A stretch of DNA of 64,000 bases from Isoetes taiwanensis (Eukaryota > Streptophyta > Lycopodiopsida > Isoetales > Isoetaceae), in contig JAJEKV010000001.1 in the NCBI GenBank assembly GCA_021234155.1, positions 24,665,189 to 24,729,188 on the forward strand. The letters are read 5' to 3'. This document shows positions 35,701 through 48,393 of this stretch, piece after piece. The notes below the pieces were generated by a model. That model had not been told where the DNA came from. It searched no databases and worked only from the letters and a program-made list of their open reading frames with translations. Made by a program: the position numbers and the translations under genes. Position 1 is the first letter of the stretch. Each line of letters opens with the position of its first letter.

Positions 35701-38064
35701 ACATGCTTCGATATTACAAAATATCGTTCTCATATACATAAATGAGACCTACAAGTTATAGTTATATTGCACCCGTAACACAATATGTAGAATTGTTCTG
35801 TAACACAATATGTAGAATTGTTCTGGATCTTACGAAGTGGCTCAGCTTCCAGCTATCCATTGCATTGTTTTCATCTTCTCTCCATAGATTAACAGTACTA
35901 AAGACAAGGCATGGTCCTCTGCCCTAAGGCAACCAATAGCAAATGATGCCCCATCTCGAGCTTTGAGCCCAAAAGGATAAAAAATCTTTAATAAGGTTGG
36001 ACTAGGTTGGACTCATCTTACAATTTGGTGGTCTACTTGAGCCCAATAGCAGGACACTTTCTAGACAAAATGTAAACATGGACAAATGAAGATAAGATGC
36101 CATTACCAATAATTTATTGGAACAACCAATATTGCCTATGAAACATATTATTAGACCTTAGCTTGCTTGTCAATTCAATATATTTGGCTAATGTCAGCTA
36201 TTCAACTGCCCGTCCTGAAAACAAAATGTTCAGATATGTGCCATTATTGAACAAAGTGCAAGCAAAAATGCAATCTTGCGTGCAAAAGATTTATCAAATA
36301 GACCATGGCAACCAAGATAGATGTTACGACCTTCACACTGCCGCTCAAATCCACTAACTAGTATAAATTGCTTGTCTTTTTTATGTAAGATTATACATCA
36401 AATGAAGACACGTCATTTTTCCTTTGAAGTTCAGTGATAGAATGGTTTTACCGATGGTGAAATGTTCATCACAAAATGCTGCTCAAACCCATGGATGGTT
36501 TTCTGTGATCAGACAACAACGATAACTGCATGCCAGGCTCGATAATAGCAACAATCATGTATGGTGGTTAAAGACGAAGAAAAAAAGTGCCTTGGTTCTG
36601 CAGGTACTTGCAAAGTTTAATTAAAATAGCTAGACCATGGCCATCGTTGCATGAAAGCTTCGCTGCATTATTTGCATTACCATATAATTACAAATCATTA
36701 AAGAGGACAAGATAGCAAACTGCGCTACTGATATATCCACTCTCAACAGATCAGAATAACATACCATCTGTACATTGACAAACAAATTCTATATACACGG
36801 GCATGAACCATCTGCCATGGATCTGCAATGCAGCAACTCACTACTATAAGCAGAACCATTGTTACACAACCATCTGCCACAAGTAAGTGTCTCAAAGTAA
36901 TAGACTCAAGTCCGGAGACTTGAACCTCCCTGCAAAAAATGCAGCGAAAAATCATTAGGATTACCTTCACATTCACAACAATCTGGCCGGCATAACCACC
37001 TACCATTAAGAATGTAGTTCAAAAGCAAATAAGAACTCTCAATATGCCTTCCACAAGAATCCTTTTGCGGCATTACATATTTCACCAACCCACCTCAAAT
37101 CCTGGTAAACGGCATCCGCAACGAACTGACCATTCATGTTTGAAGCAATAGAGTATGGTTTCAGTGGACAAACAACAAACAACGAAGCAACAAAAGGTGC
37201 ACAATGCACCAAAGCAGAGGCTTGCAAGATCTCCGGCATGCCATATCTTCTGCAAGGTATTTACCATGTATTAATGGCCCATCTTAACAATGTATATGTA
37301 TCAATATATCTAGAAAATGCATTTGAAGGCAGCAAATTGAGTGCAGTTTCAGCTTGCCCGATACTAATGGCAGGAATGATTGCAAACCATGATCATCAGC
37401 CTTATCTTGTTACATACACTTAGCAATTACATTGCAACAAGGCCTGCCAAGATCAAGAATAAAAAAAGAAAGTAATAAGAAAAGATATGATAATAATATA
37501 TTCTGCTCTCATTAAACATAGCATGATAACTGAAAAATGGTTGGAAAAAAATACTTTCTCTAAGAGAGAATATCTCAGGAGCTTAAAAATCTGCTTGACA
37601 TTCTTATGCTTTGTCCATGACTGAAAGGCCATGGAATTCTGCTATTCAATTACTCATAAGGAAATGCAGAAATGCAACAAACATGGGAAAACAAAAGGAA
37701 ATATGGATGTAAATCTTACCCGGAAAATGAAAACAGTGTCTAAGATGGCAAAACTTAATGCATAGTTTCTGTAATGATGGGACGGAAGATGCAGACCGCC
37801 TTGTTTGACTTGGTGTATGGTCCCTTTGCCATGGAAAACAACTTAGCAAATCAAGCCAGAAAGCAAACAAATATGTACAGAAGATTGGAAAATGCAAGTA
37901 ATGGAATCAAAACGAATGACAACATGGCACATTCTTTCTACTTTGTTCAGCTGTTGTTTAATATGCATGTCACTGCTTTAGAGCGTTTGGGCAGAGCCTT
38001 GCATTACAGGAGGATGCAAAGGTCATGCTCCAAGGCATAAATGGAAATCCATGGCGAATCTTGT
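35701..38064. other. Non-coding stretch, no gene seen
   Basis: A 24-base unit (CTGTAACACAATATGTAGAA) is tandemly doubled near 35770-35823. Short frames on both strands show no recognisable domain. Confidence 0.35.
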
Positions 38065-38270
38065 TTGGCTGAAGCTGGACGAACATCTCTAATGTATGCA
38101 CTTGGGCAGGAGTTGCATGCAATTCTAACAGAGTTTTACTCTAGCTCAAATGAATCTCAGTCACATAATACCTGAAAGAATCTGCGGGCTATCCTATCTG
38201 CAACACCTGATGTCTGGCTGGAGCTCTGCCAATGTCTCTAATGTATGCACTTGGGCAGGAATAAGTTATA
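38065..38270 (+). repeat. Diverged direct duplication, period about 150 bp
   Basis: CTCTAATGTATGCACTTGGG occurs at about 38088 and again at about 38236, with looser similarity around both (GCTGGACGAACAT against GCTGGAGCTCTGC). The first copy lies in a 44-codon open stretch of unknown meaning. Confidence 0.6.
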
Positions 38271-38917
38271 TCAACATGGCTAGAAAACCAGCATATAATG
38301 TGAACAACATTTTAGTTCTTGCCTTCTCCAAAAAATCCAATTCTCTCCTCCACTGCTCATAGACAGCTACCTCAGGCCTATTGAAAACGACAAAGGAAGT
38401 GCAATGATAAATCAACTATAACAATCAGTAAATATTCTTCGGACATAGAAGCCTTCCAACAAATATGTTAAAGCCTTGAACAGCTACAATGCTGATGGCA
38501 AATCTCTTTGACTGTGTGATTTGCTGCTACCATGCTTTTTGACAAAGGCCTTATATGTGTGATCAATCTTCTGTTAATCAAGTCTCTTAAATGTTTTATG
38601 GGATTAGAAGTTAGAATAATATGGTGCCTGGTAGGAGATAAAGGAGTCCATCCACGAAAAGGGTCAATTGATACACTGTTTATAATTTACTTGGTTTGAC
38701 AAGTCAATATTCACGTACCTCCTAAGATGCAACGGTGATCAAGGAATTTGACACCATGTTTGGCATGCACCTTATCTTGAAGACGAAATTCACAACTTTC
38801 AATAGTTAATGGCAAACAGGAGACATGGTTGGCTTTGCTTAGCGCCTGAAAGGTTTACAGAAATTGAATTAGGCCTGAGAAGCTCCCAAAACCTAGTTAA
38901 TACGAATCCTAAAAGAA

Positions 38918-39240
38918 TTGAAGCTATTTCAAGAAATGCAGAAGCAAAGATTAAGTATGTTTACTGAGACTCTTCATGCATCCACAAGCATGTTGTCTGT
39001 AACTGAAGTTGTCTTATTACACGCCGATGTCATTGAAAATCATTTGGAGACAGAAAATACTATAGCATATGAGAATCACGAAGAAGTTTTGATAAACTTC
39101 CTAACAGAGATGCAACTATTTCTGCACATGTACAGCAAGGAGCTTACAAGGACGTATTGGTTCTTCTGAGGAAATGCAATGGACTTCTGGTTTCAAGCCA
39201 GATGAGTATAAGTGCTATATTCTTGATGCATATGTTGGAC
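38918..39240 (+). pseudogene. Probable decayed PLS-type PPR fragment
   Basis: An 83-codon frame starts LKLFQEMQKQRLS and continues TSMLSVTEVVLLHADVIENH. That order resembles one L/S motif of PLS-class PPR proteins (typically LFxxMQxxGxxPN then LxACxSxxxLxxGKxxHAxxIxxG). The downstream residues lose the pattern and a stop follows at 39167. I infer a small relic; similarity is too weak for more. Confidence 0.35.
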
Positions 39241-42200
39241 TGGCTGCACAACAACAATTGATAAAGCAAGCAAATGAATGTAGCTTCTAAGTTCCAGACT
39301 AGACTATCTATTGGGCCAATAAATTCTAGAAAGAAGGTACAATTTGCAAGGAATCTGGACTGGAAAGGAAGGCCATAATGACAACTCTTTAACATAGGAA
39401 AACCTAAGGCATCTAGCTTTCACATTGTGCCGGATGAATTAAGAGAGTATAAGGGCAATATAATACATAGAGAGGCATCTAAAACTAACAAAGACATAAA
39501 TATATGAGACAAAGGAACATAAACTACTAAAAGAATTCTATAGCATATATTAATTCCTATCTTTTCATAGCCTTGAGAATGAAGGAGCATCTAGAGGAAG
39601 TTGAACAGGGTGATAATGAAAAGGATTTAAAAGAGAATACATCTGCAACAATTTTGTGGCACAAAGGGTTCAACATGCCAGGAATTTGATAAGCAAATGC
39701 ATTGGGAATGCAATTGAAAAAAAACATCGTCAAAATAACGGAAACTGGGAAGATCAAGATGTGAAAAAGTTCAACTGGAAGCTCCTGCGATTGTCTCATA
39801 GAGTAATGATTTTATAAAACATGACAGAAAAGAGACTTATACCATCAAAAGCACATATTGAGTAGGTAAGAGTTGATGTACGGTATACCGATGAGTTGCT
39901 TGTAAAACTCTATTAATTTTGGATGACGAACTGGTTTTACTCAGGCTTGAAATGTACTTACCATGGTAAAAGACTTTGACCAAAATAGAAGATAGAGAAC
40001 AAATGATCTTCTAGCATTGTTTTAAAGATGAAGAAACCCTGCAATCTCTACATGCAACTGGAGATGAAAAAAAACCTAGCCTAGAGAAGATCCGTTCTGC
40101 CACTTTCATGCATAATGTAGCTTTTAAAAATAAGAGCTTTCAAACTTACTTGATGAGCTGTAATGCCAATTCGATTTCAGGAATGCCATATGCCAATTCG
40201 AGTTCTCCAGCCGGGGCATAACTTCCAACACTGCCCATGTACATGCTGGAATAATAACGTACTACTGGAAGGCAAAACTTGTCTTACACCAAAGTTAAGA
40301 GCTAGAAATGCTACTGCTCGTCCTATAGGTTTAGTAAACTACCTCAGACTAATTGGAGGCATTATTGATTACCAACAAATAAGGAACCAATGCCATTCCT
40401 TTACTCTAATCGGTATTCTTACGTGATGGCAATTTCTCTAGAACGAGCAACTGCCCATGATTGTCCCTTCCTTATATGACTTAACAGACACATTTGCGTG
40501 TGGCCATTGCTAGAACTTGTAAGAACCAAATGGATATCGTGCTTTTTACCCCTTCCAAATGCAAGTTTCCATTGCATACACAAGGCCCCCAAAAATTAAC
40601 TCGCATTCATACATGATGGAAACTGGTACAAGAGTGGTTTTTACTACATGTAATTCAGAATGTTAAAGTAAAACTATATGGCTTTCATAATCATTACTAG
40701 TATAATCATAGTTCTTATACTAATTTTATATCTAACAGTAGTTTCTTAAAATTATTACTAGTTTAGGAGGTGGTTCTTAAGCGTGCATTGTCAATATTAC
40801 AATTTAAGATGATTTTACATATTACTTATCACCATCATATATAGTTTTTTAACTAGTTTTAATCCTCCCAAGTTTTTGAAAAACCATGTTTGATTTTGCA
40901 AGTGTGCTATGGTTTTTGGCACATGCTTATTCACTATGCTTGTAAGCAATCTATTATGTTGGTTTATGTGGTTGTTTTTTTAATATACTTGTTTCAATCC
41001 TTAATGTCGCTACTGACTTTGAGCATAGTTTTTTACATTAACTAGCAATTTCGACCATTATATCTAATTTTGTCATGCTTTTAGAGCGTGGTCCTTAATT
41101 GTAATTATAAACTTATATTATTTTCATTGACTTTTTTTACTGGTTGCATGGTGTCTATGCTTTGTTTTTTGTTTCCTACCATTATATATAGTGTACCAGC
41201 CTTAAGCAGCTTTATATCAGCGTCAAGCAGTCTCCTCGAGCAACTATATCAAATTCTTTCACTAGCAACATGTATCATTTCATTATGATAAGGGGCTTGT
41301 AATGTCGAATGTAAAACTCTAAATAATGTTGAGCATAAGACTTTGATATTCCTTAGCACTGTTAAACTTTGAGATGTGATGTGGAATGGCAAGAGGGAGG
41401 CCATTCTGTTTGTGGTAGGGCTTCCTGGCTACCATCACCGCCAACAATACAAGGTAAGCAATGAGATTGGATTCAAGCCCAGATTTAGATGGATTCAGAC
41501 TTCGATTTCGCCAAACAACTCGGATTCAGGTTTTGATTCAAGTTTTATGCTTCAGTGATGGTGCTCCAGCCAAGTTTTTGCTTCAGTGATGGTGCATTTC
41601 CAGTGAGGTTTTGGAGCTCACTATGGCATCTCCAGCTTCTTATGCCCGCCATATCCACCGTAGCCACAGCAGGGGTTCGAAAATCCAGCTCCAGCAGCCA
41701 TAGCCATGACGGAGTTTTTTAAGGCAGGTAACAGATCATTCAAGAATGCAGGTTTTCACTCAGGTAACATGTTGTAAGAGGTCATTCAAGAATGTTGTAC
41801 TCATTTGTCATTTTTGAATAGAATGGTCGCCACATGGCAACCTCCCATTGGATAATATACCAGAATGAATAGCAACTTACCTTGATATATGGATAGGAAA
41901 ATATGGTACCTTCTCCATCCTCATTCCCAATCTTATTTTTGAAGTACATACTACTTAGCCAAACCAAAATTTTAAAATCTCAAGAAAGTACATTGATCTT
42001 GAACGATGAAAATTTTAGAATCAAGCAATATTCATATCCATTGTATCATCTAGCATTAAAATTTTAGATGTTCAAATAAGTAACTTCGGGTAGGCAACAA
42101 CTTAGAACAGCATGCTTCACTAAATTCAATAAGCGAGACTTACTATAGCAAAGGGAAAATGCAAAAACAAGCTGCAATGTCTTGTTCCAACGTCTTGTGT

Positions 42201-42689
42201 ACGCAAAAAAATGTATCTGATTTTTCCATATCATTGACCACCATCTGTACCCTAGTTTCTTTTTACAACAATTGTGGCTTCGGCCCTAAATATAGAACCC
42301 CTTACAAGGATTGACTTCTATTCTGAAACTTCACCTCTAGGAACATCCACAAGCAAATGAACCCCTTGGAGCCATTGTTCTCTAGCTTGTTCGAGCCATC
42401 GCAACGGGGCTGGTTTGGAACAGGTGCATGGGGAGGGTTTTTTTGTTCTCCCTCTTGGGGTCTCTCTTTGAACCCTTGAGAAAACCCTCCACGCAAGCTC
42501 TCGGCCACTTCGAGGCGGGAAGGTCGCCAAAAGCGAAACCCTCTGATTTAGTAGGGTTTAAATATTGGGGTATCAAAACAGCACCGTTTGTTAATCCCAC
42601 CATTCAAAGGGTAGCTCATTGTCCCAAGAATCCCTCCGAAAAGAAAAAATGGATATCCACTACACGGATGTGCTAACCCCCAAATTTTC
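39241..42689. other. Non-coding stretch, no gene seen
   Basis: Mostly AT-rich. A GC-richer patch at about 42360-42600, with open frames on both strands, abuts the 5' end of the next LINE copy, but no domain can be named. A 60-base T/C stretch near 41640-41720 is unremarkable. Confidence 0.35.
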
Positions 42690-43934
42690 CCCTTGGTAGT
42701 TCAATCTTCTCGTCACAATGTTCCCCCTATGCACTATGATAGCCGCGAAGTTGAAGTTGTAAATAGCTACAAGTATCTTGGTGTAGAATTCTGTAAGAAC
42801 ACACTTTGGGGAACGATTGTATTACCAAGCCGGTGGTCTTTGGATGGAGAGCACTCTATGCAATGCAAAATAATTGTTTTCGCGCAGAAATTCATGATTG
42901 GCCACGGAAAGCCCACTTGTTTCGGGCTTTGGTAGAGCCTGTTTTACTATATGGTTCTGAAGTGTGGGGGCCTGCCATTAGTGCTAGTGCTTGGGAGAGC
43001 TTGGAGCGGGTGCAAAAGTCCTTTCTCACTTACAGCCTCGGAGTTAAAACAACGGTGCCCTATGCTATTCTTTTACAAGAGACAGGTTTTTGGCCTCTTC
43101 AACATTCTGCCATGAAGCGTCATCTCCACTATATCTGCAAGGTGCACCACATGGATGATGTTAAGTATCCTGTTCTTGCACTTGCCATGGGTGAATCTCC
43201 TCGGCGTTTGAAGCGATGTTGGAAAGAGCATTGCACTACATGGTTTGCGGATTTGGGTGTGCAACGAGCCGCCTCGATGCTTGCCGATTCGATCCCGAGC
43301 TTTTGCAACAATATCTCAATGGTCATTTTTCTCAAAAGATATGGGGCCTTGATTACTTTGGCCCAAGTGAAAATTGGTCATTATCATGCACACATAAATC
43401 CCACCTTGGCACCGGGGCCCCAAGCTTATTTGCTTGCTTCATTGTCCAGGAACAAGCTTGTAGCTATTGCATCAATTAGCGACGGGGTCCCACAGTACTG
43501 GATTGAGGCAATTAGATGGGAGCGGCCGCAATTGCCGCGAGAAGCGAGACTATGTGCCTGTTGCCAGTTACAGGTTATTGAAGATGAAAGCCATACTCTT
43601 CTGAGTTGCCCTGCTTTTGAGATAGCCAGGAATCATTTTTTGACCTTATCATTCCATTTCACGCTTCCACAACTTCTCAGAGCACCATCTGTGCATGACT
43701 TGGCATTATACATACTTGAGGTTCTAGATAAACGTCTGCAATTACTGAGCCCTCAGTAGTCATTATCTCCGCTTGTCTAGGATCATCATTACTACAAAGG
43801 TTTTTCCCTTGAAAACCTTTCGAGGCAGGGGTTTTTTAATCCTAGTAGTAATGATTGTACTATCCCATTGTATGGGTCCCATGACCTATTGGTCTCCGTG
43901 GACGTTAAAAAAACTATTCTATTCTATTCTATTC
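42690..43934 (+). pseudogene. 5'-truncated non-L1 LINE, copy 3, with ATTCT tail
   Basis: It begins inside the reverse transcriptase thumb region (VNSYKYLGVEF, 42752-42784). A single frameshift near 42810 separates this from a long clean frame ending at 43759 that reads LVEPVLLYGSEVWGPAISAS, LGVKTTVPYAILLQETGFW, then the zinc site CACCQLQVIEDESHTLLSC. That order is the same as in the copies at 19-22 kb and 48.3 kb. The 3' end has TCTCCGTGGACGTTAAAAAA followed by about four ATTCT units (to 43934). The endonuclease and RT catalytic core are absent, as expected of 5' truncation during target-primed reverse transcription. The clean frame suggests recent insertion. Confidence 0.85.
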
Positions 43935-44756
43935 GACGTAGGGACACAAGGGAAAATGGTATGTTCCCCATTTCGGCCACTTTAACAAGCTTGAAATGGG
44001 GTTTTGACTTTGCGCATGAGTCCAAAGGATCAATTTATTCTAGGCACAAGCTATTATGACCAACGGAACCAAACCCGATTCGCTACGGGATGTGTGTTTG
44101 ACAACTTTTGCCATGCCGGTGTCGATTTTCTTTTATCCTAGAGGTAGCATAGAACTTGAACACGTAGATGTTGGAAGTGGGGCCTGCTACATAGTTGCTT
44201 TCTGAAGAGAGAGTATGAGAAGGCAACCATAACGACTCTAAAACTCAAATCTAACTTTGTAAATAGGTCCAAAATGTCGAGGTTATCCACATATGTGGTT
44301 CTCAACTCTGAGCTTAAGCTTTCTAAACTTAGGTGCTTCAAATTATAATTCCAAATGGTGAATATGGGGAGATAAACTTCATGCTTGTAACTCTTACAAA
44401 TGCATTTGACTGTATTAATATCCTTATTGTTAAAATAAGAGAGGGCTTTGAATTTGCTTTGGGGTGTTGCCTTTTATTCATAAAAGGGGTGTTAGCAATG
44501 ACGGTCATCTATAGGCATGTGGTTGTAGTACCAACATAGCGAAGATTTGTTTGCCCACATGTCTTACATGAGGATGTCATAGTGGCATTTGATAGTGCAT
44601 GGTCGAGATATAGATGTAAAAATTGTTGCATGTTCAAATTATAAGTTTAGATGCTAGGTTATCTATTACATATAATAGGTTGATTGTCCAATGTTATTTT
44701 TAGTGGGGATGGGACCAAACATGGGTGTGAGCAAATATACATTCATTGATTGAAAC
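43935..44756. other. Non-coding stretch, no gene seen
   Basis: No recognised coding sequence. CGACGTAGGGACA follows the LINE tail directly, with no matching target-site duplication near 42690 that I can see. Confidence 0.4.
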
Positions 44757-44830
44757 GAGATTCTAGATGGTCTCGAACTCGAGACTTGTAATTACTAAAA
44801 CTAGTGTGTTACCACTAGCCCAAACACCCA
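44757..44830 (-). mobile_element. tRNA-derived SINE head, second family
   Basis: The minus strand reads TTTGGGCTAGTGGTAACACA, then CACTAGTTT, then a B box in GTCTCGAGTTCGAGACC. It is clearly related to the copy at 35640-35700, including the palindromic B-box region. The 3' part is not recognisable. Confidence 0.55.
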
Positions 44831-45245
44831 AAACATAGTGTGATGTTTATAGGTTTACATATATTTGACTTTCCACTTTTATATTCTGAAGATTTGTGCT
44901 TACAAATGCAAAAATGCGATAACGCACATCAAATGCAAAAATGCTTTACACCCATGTGATTGTGTTTCCCTGCCATGCTCTTCTTTGCACACGCACCTCG
45001 ACACACCAAGGAAAAAAAAAAGGGGAAAATTATGTGTTTTGAAGCAAAAAAAGCTGTGCTTTGAAGCTATCTAATTTGGGCACAACAATGCCAAGGTTAG
45101 GCAATTGTTGAAACTTTTCTATGGATTTATGTATCCATTGGGCTTTGTTTCGTATCTAACGGGCATACAAATTTATAGGTCGTGGTTTTCAGTATGAAGA
45201 AATACAGCCCTAACCCTATTATTTTAAAACCTCCTAACTGCGGCG

Positions 45246-45487
45246 ATGGAGCATTCTGCTCGCCGCCGGATACTATGGCATTTCGAAATAGTCAATGAGC
45301 TTGCCATATGCTGTGAGCTGCTATTGAATTCAAGGTACGATATGCATCTGCTTTTTCTTATTCTGTTGAGTTTTGCTTACCTTTGGTATGTTTCATTTTG
45401 TAGTTCTTGCAGGTTCGTGGCAGTCTACAGATCTATTATCTCCGTATTCGTGCAGTATAATGCATTTTCCCTTTATAAAATGTATAT
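45246..45487 (+). other. Candidate two-exon gene start, unidentified
   Basis: An ATG at 45246 opens MEHSARRRILWHFEIVNELA and runs to a donor-like CAAGGTACGATATG (45336). About 75 bases on, TTCTTGCAG gives an acceptor and the joined frame would continue with RFVAVYRSIISVF to a stop. A telo-box-like AACCCTAT lies upstream (45212). The short product has no known domain, so this may be chance. Confidence 0.2.
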
Positions 45488-45752
45488 GGGTGACTTGTGT
45501 CAGCAAAGATAACAAGGGTGGTCTTGCTTTGAGTATGCAATTTCTCTCTAAGTGCTATTAATACTTTTTTTGAAACTGTGCCATATTGCGGCCTAGTTTT
45601 GTGTTGCAGATGCCGAAGAATGAAGCTTGGTTACTTTACAAATTTTTGGTAATTTTTAAAATGTGATTGTCCAAAAAGATTGTGGCATTAGTTCACGCAT
45701 TTTTAGAAGCTGTTATGCTGGAGCTTATATTTCTCAGTCTTGAGAAGCTCAC

Positions 45753-45890
45753 TGTGTTGGCCTTTACATTGTCTCCGAAAACTGTCCCAGGTTTCCCAGA
45801 AGCAACGGTATGATATGTGCCACAGCTGATTTGTGCAACTTTTGCTTTGAAAGTCCAAAGGCAAGGTAACCCCAAGCTGCTATGGTTATT
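45753..45890 (-). pseudogene. RCC1-like repeat relic
   Basis: The minus strand encodes FKAKVAQISCGTYHTVASGK then PGTVFGDN, closely following the RCC1 blade pattern VVQISCGxxHTxAL...GxVFxWGDN. RCC1 repeats form seven-bladed propellers in chromatin and membrane-traffic regulators. Only one repeat is visible and the WG pair is reduced, so I read it as a fragment of a lost or retrocopied gene. The surrounding frame (to 46016) is otherwise lysine-rich without a motif. Confidence 0.4.
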
Positions 45891-46360
45891 GCAAATGTCT
45901 TTCTTGTTTCTTTTATTTTTCTTCTTTGAGCTCCTGGTTTGTGGCATACAGATTTTAAGCTTGGATCTTTTTTCATGATTACATGGCGATTCCTTATTAC
46001 CTGTTTCTATTTGCATTTTAGACTGCTATAGATAAGAGTTTCCTTAATAGAAATATTTTAGAATGCTAAAGATCATACTCACTTTTTGCTCTGGAGGCAA
46101 CAATTCTCTTTACCCTTTATTTTTTCTCATGTTGTTGTGATTCTAACATGTCTTTTTCCAGGGTTATTACGGTCGTCATCTTAGACTGACTTGACTTTCT
46201 TATACCGCACATACTAGGTAATGCTCCTTCCTTTCCATTTTGACGGTCCATCTTTTATAAGGCAACTTGGCTTCTGAATTGCTCCAGTTGAATGTGTTTG
46301 ATCCTATCTAAGGCAATTTGGCTTTTGAATTTACTGGGTTTGTTCTGACATGGTAAAGTT

Positions 46361-46377
46361 GTGGGTTCAATTCCCAC
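46361..46377 (+). other. Isolated tRNA T-arm-like hairpin
   Basis: GTGGGTTCAATTCCCAC forms a perfect 5-bp stem with a 7-base TTCAATT loop, just as in a tRNA T arm, and contains a good B box. No acceptor stem or convincing A box surrounds it, so it is probably a SINE relic and not a tRNA gene. Confidence 0.35.
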
Positions 46378-46540
46378 ATGTTTAGATTTCCATTGCAATT
46401 ACAACTTTCTAAGCACTATAAAATATCACTTGAGATGAGGTTATTAAATTGTATTGTTTAACTAATTGGTATAAATGCAGAAACAAGTCATATAATCAAA
46501 TTTAAACCAATTGCATTTATCGCATGGGGGTGTTGCAATA

Positions 46541-46830
46541 ATTAATCACTACCAATCATCGTAAAATTACCATGTGCACACTATCAATCACCATAAAATT
46601 ACCATGTGCACATAGCGAAGAACATAGATGTGATCAAATATCATTCTAATAAATTTGGCATATCAAGCATTAGTACACATCACATATTTTAAGTTGTTAA
46701 TATAGGCACTTAAAATTACCATGTCCACATACCGAGGAATATAGATATGATGAAATATCATTCCACTACTAAACTTGACGTATTAAGCATTAGTACACAT
46801 CATATATTTTAAGCTGCTATAAATACCAAC
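46541..46830. repeat. Nested tandem duplications (33 bp and about 118 bp)
   Basis: TAAAATTACCATGTGCACA occurs at 46562 and 46594 (32-bp step). A longer block, from the second copy through AGCATTAGTACACATCA, recurs from 46711 to about 46820. The longer copies differ by about one base in eight. Confidence 0.75.
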
Positions 46831-48305
46831 TACAACTATCATATTCTAGTACCACATGAAAAAATAATGCTCGTTTATCACGTCATAGAATTGTATTGAT
46901 GAATTATATTGTATAACTAGACATGGTTTGTAAACGTTTTGGCCCACAAATGCGTATTGATTTTAAATATTAATTTTCACTAATAAATCAATACAAAAAA
47001 GTCATACTAATTCAATTTTGGGGGCCTTGTGATAGTACTGCCTGAAGATACAGGGAACACATCCAAAGCATGTGTGAAGACAAGAAAGTATCAACAAGCA
47101 ATAAATGGTACATAGACATTGGATCTGATACTGGCATGGAATTGCGGGAAGCTTATCAAACCTGAGCATCATACATTGTAGGCCGTAGAAGATGCATTGT
47201 AGAAACGGCCTACCTGTATGAATGCACACTGAAAATGAAGCTGGCCGTCTCTGTATTGGGCTATTGTGTTTATGGCAACAGCCGCCTACAAGGACTCAGA
47301 TGAGTGATAGAGAGCCTACAGAACTCTAAGAACTAACTCTGGCAAATCGTCCCTGGCTAAATTTCTGCCATAGCCAATTGAAATCAAAAGGCGATTGAGA
47401 ATCGACCCAATTTAGATGAGGATGAGGCAGATGAAAATAGGATGGGTCAGGCTAAAAATTGCTGGAAATTTGGAGAACGAAGAAAAGTTGAAGAAGGTAA
47501 TATGAGAGGGAGCGATCCATCTTCGAATTGAAAGTAATCCATCTCTGAATTGAAGCAACCTTTTCGTAACCGACATCCCACTTGGAATTTCCTTAAATTT
47601 TCACAGCCATAGATGAAATCGAACGCTTGAAATAGCATCCACGTGAACAAAGTCTCACCTGGCATCAACGTGGACACTCTAAAATTGTTTTAAAGTGTCA
47701 ACTTGTGTTTGTGCAAACGTGCGAAAAATCTTAAAAAAATCCTTAAAAATCTTTAAAGATCCTTAGACCGTAATTTTTTTTAACCAAATATATGATATTC
47801 TTGAACTTATTTATCCTTGTATACGAAATTCTTATATTTCTTAACCTTTATAACAATGTTTTTCTGAACTTTATTAAGAGTTGCATAGCAAAACAACTAT
47901 GATATCTTTGTACTTGAACTTAATAGTTTCTAGTAGCAGTATAAGCTTATGATTTACTTGTTGGCATGCAACATTTTGTAACTTGTAGCGAAAATGTGCA
48001 CTTTCACAGTAGCAAATATGTCAAATAAAGTAGTGCAAAGAATGTGAATTTTTTTTGGCCATACCAAATGATAAAAATCCTTTAAAAAACGTGAGGATTT
48101 TGATAGAGGTACTTTAAAAATAAAAAACGGGTTTTTTAACAATATTGACGTCCTTATCATAAAACAACGCGAGTCACTATTCAAAAGCTTAGGATCCAAA
48201 TTCTTATACCAAGGTCCACTTTTTACTACAATGTGATAAAGGCAAGTTCGCTGGCATAGAAACACATCTATCTTTAGAACATTCATGACAAAATGTGAGA
48301 TATTT
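46831..48305. other. Non-coding stretch, no gene seen
   Basis: No feature recognised; AT-rich. Confidence 0.4.
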
Positions 48306-48393
48306 ATTTTATTTATTTATTTATTTATTTATTTAGTCTTGCTCACTTAGGGCCTTGAGAGGCCATGGAGCACTAAAAACCAGCAAGAATACA

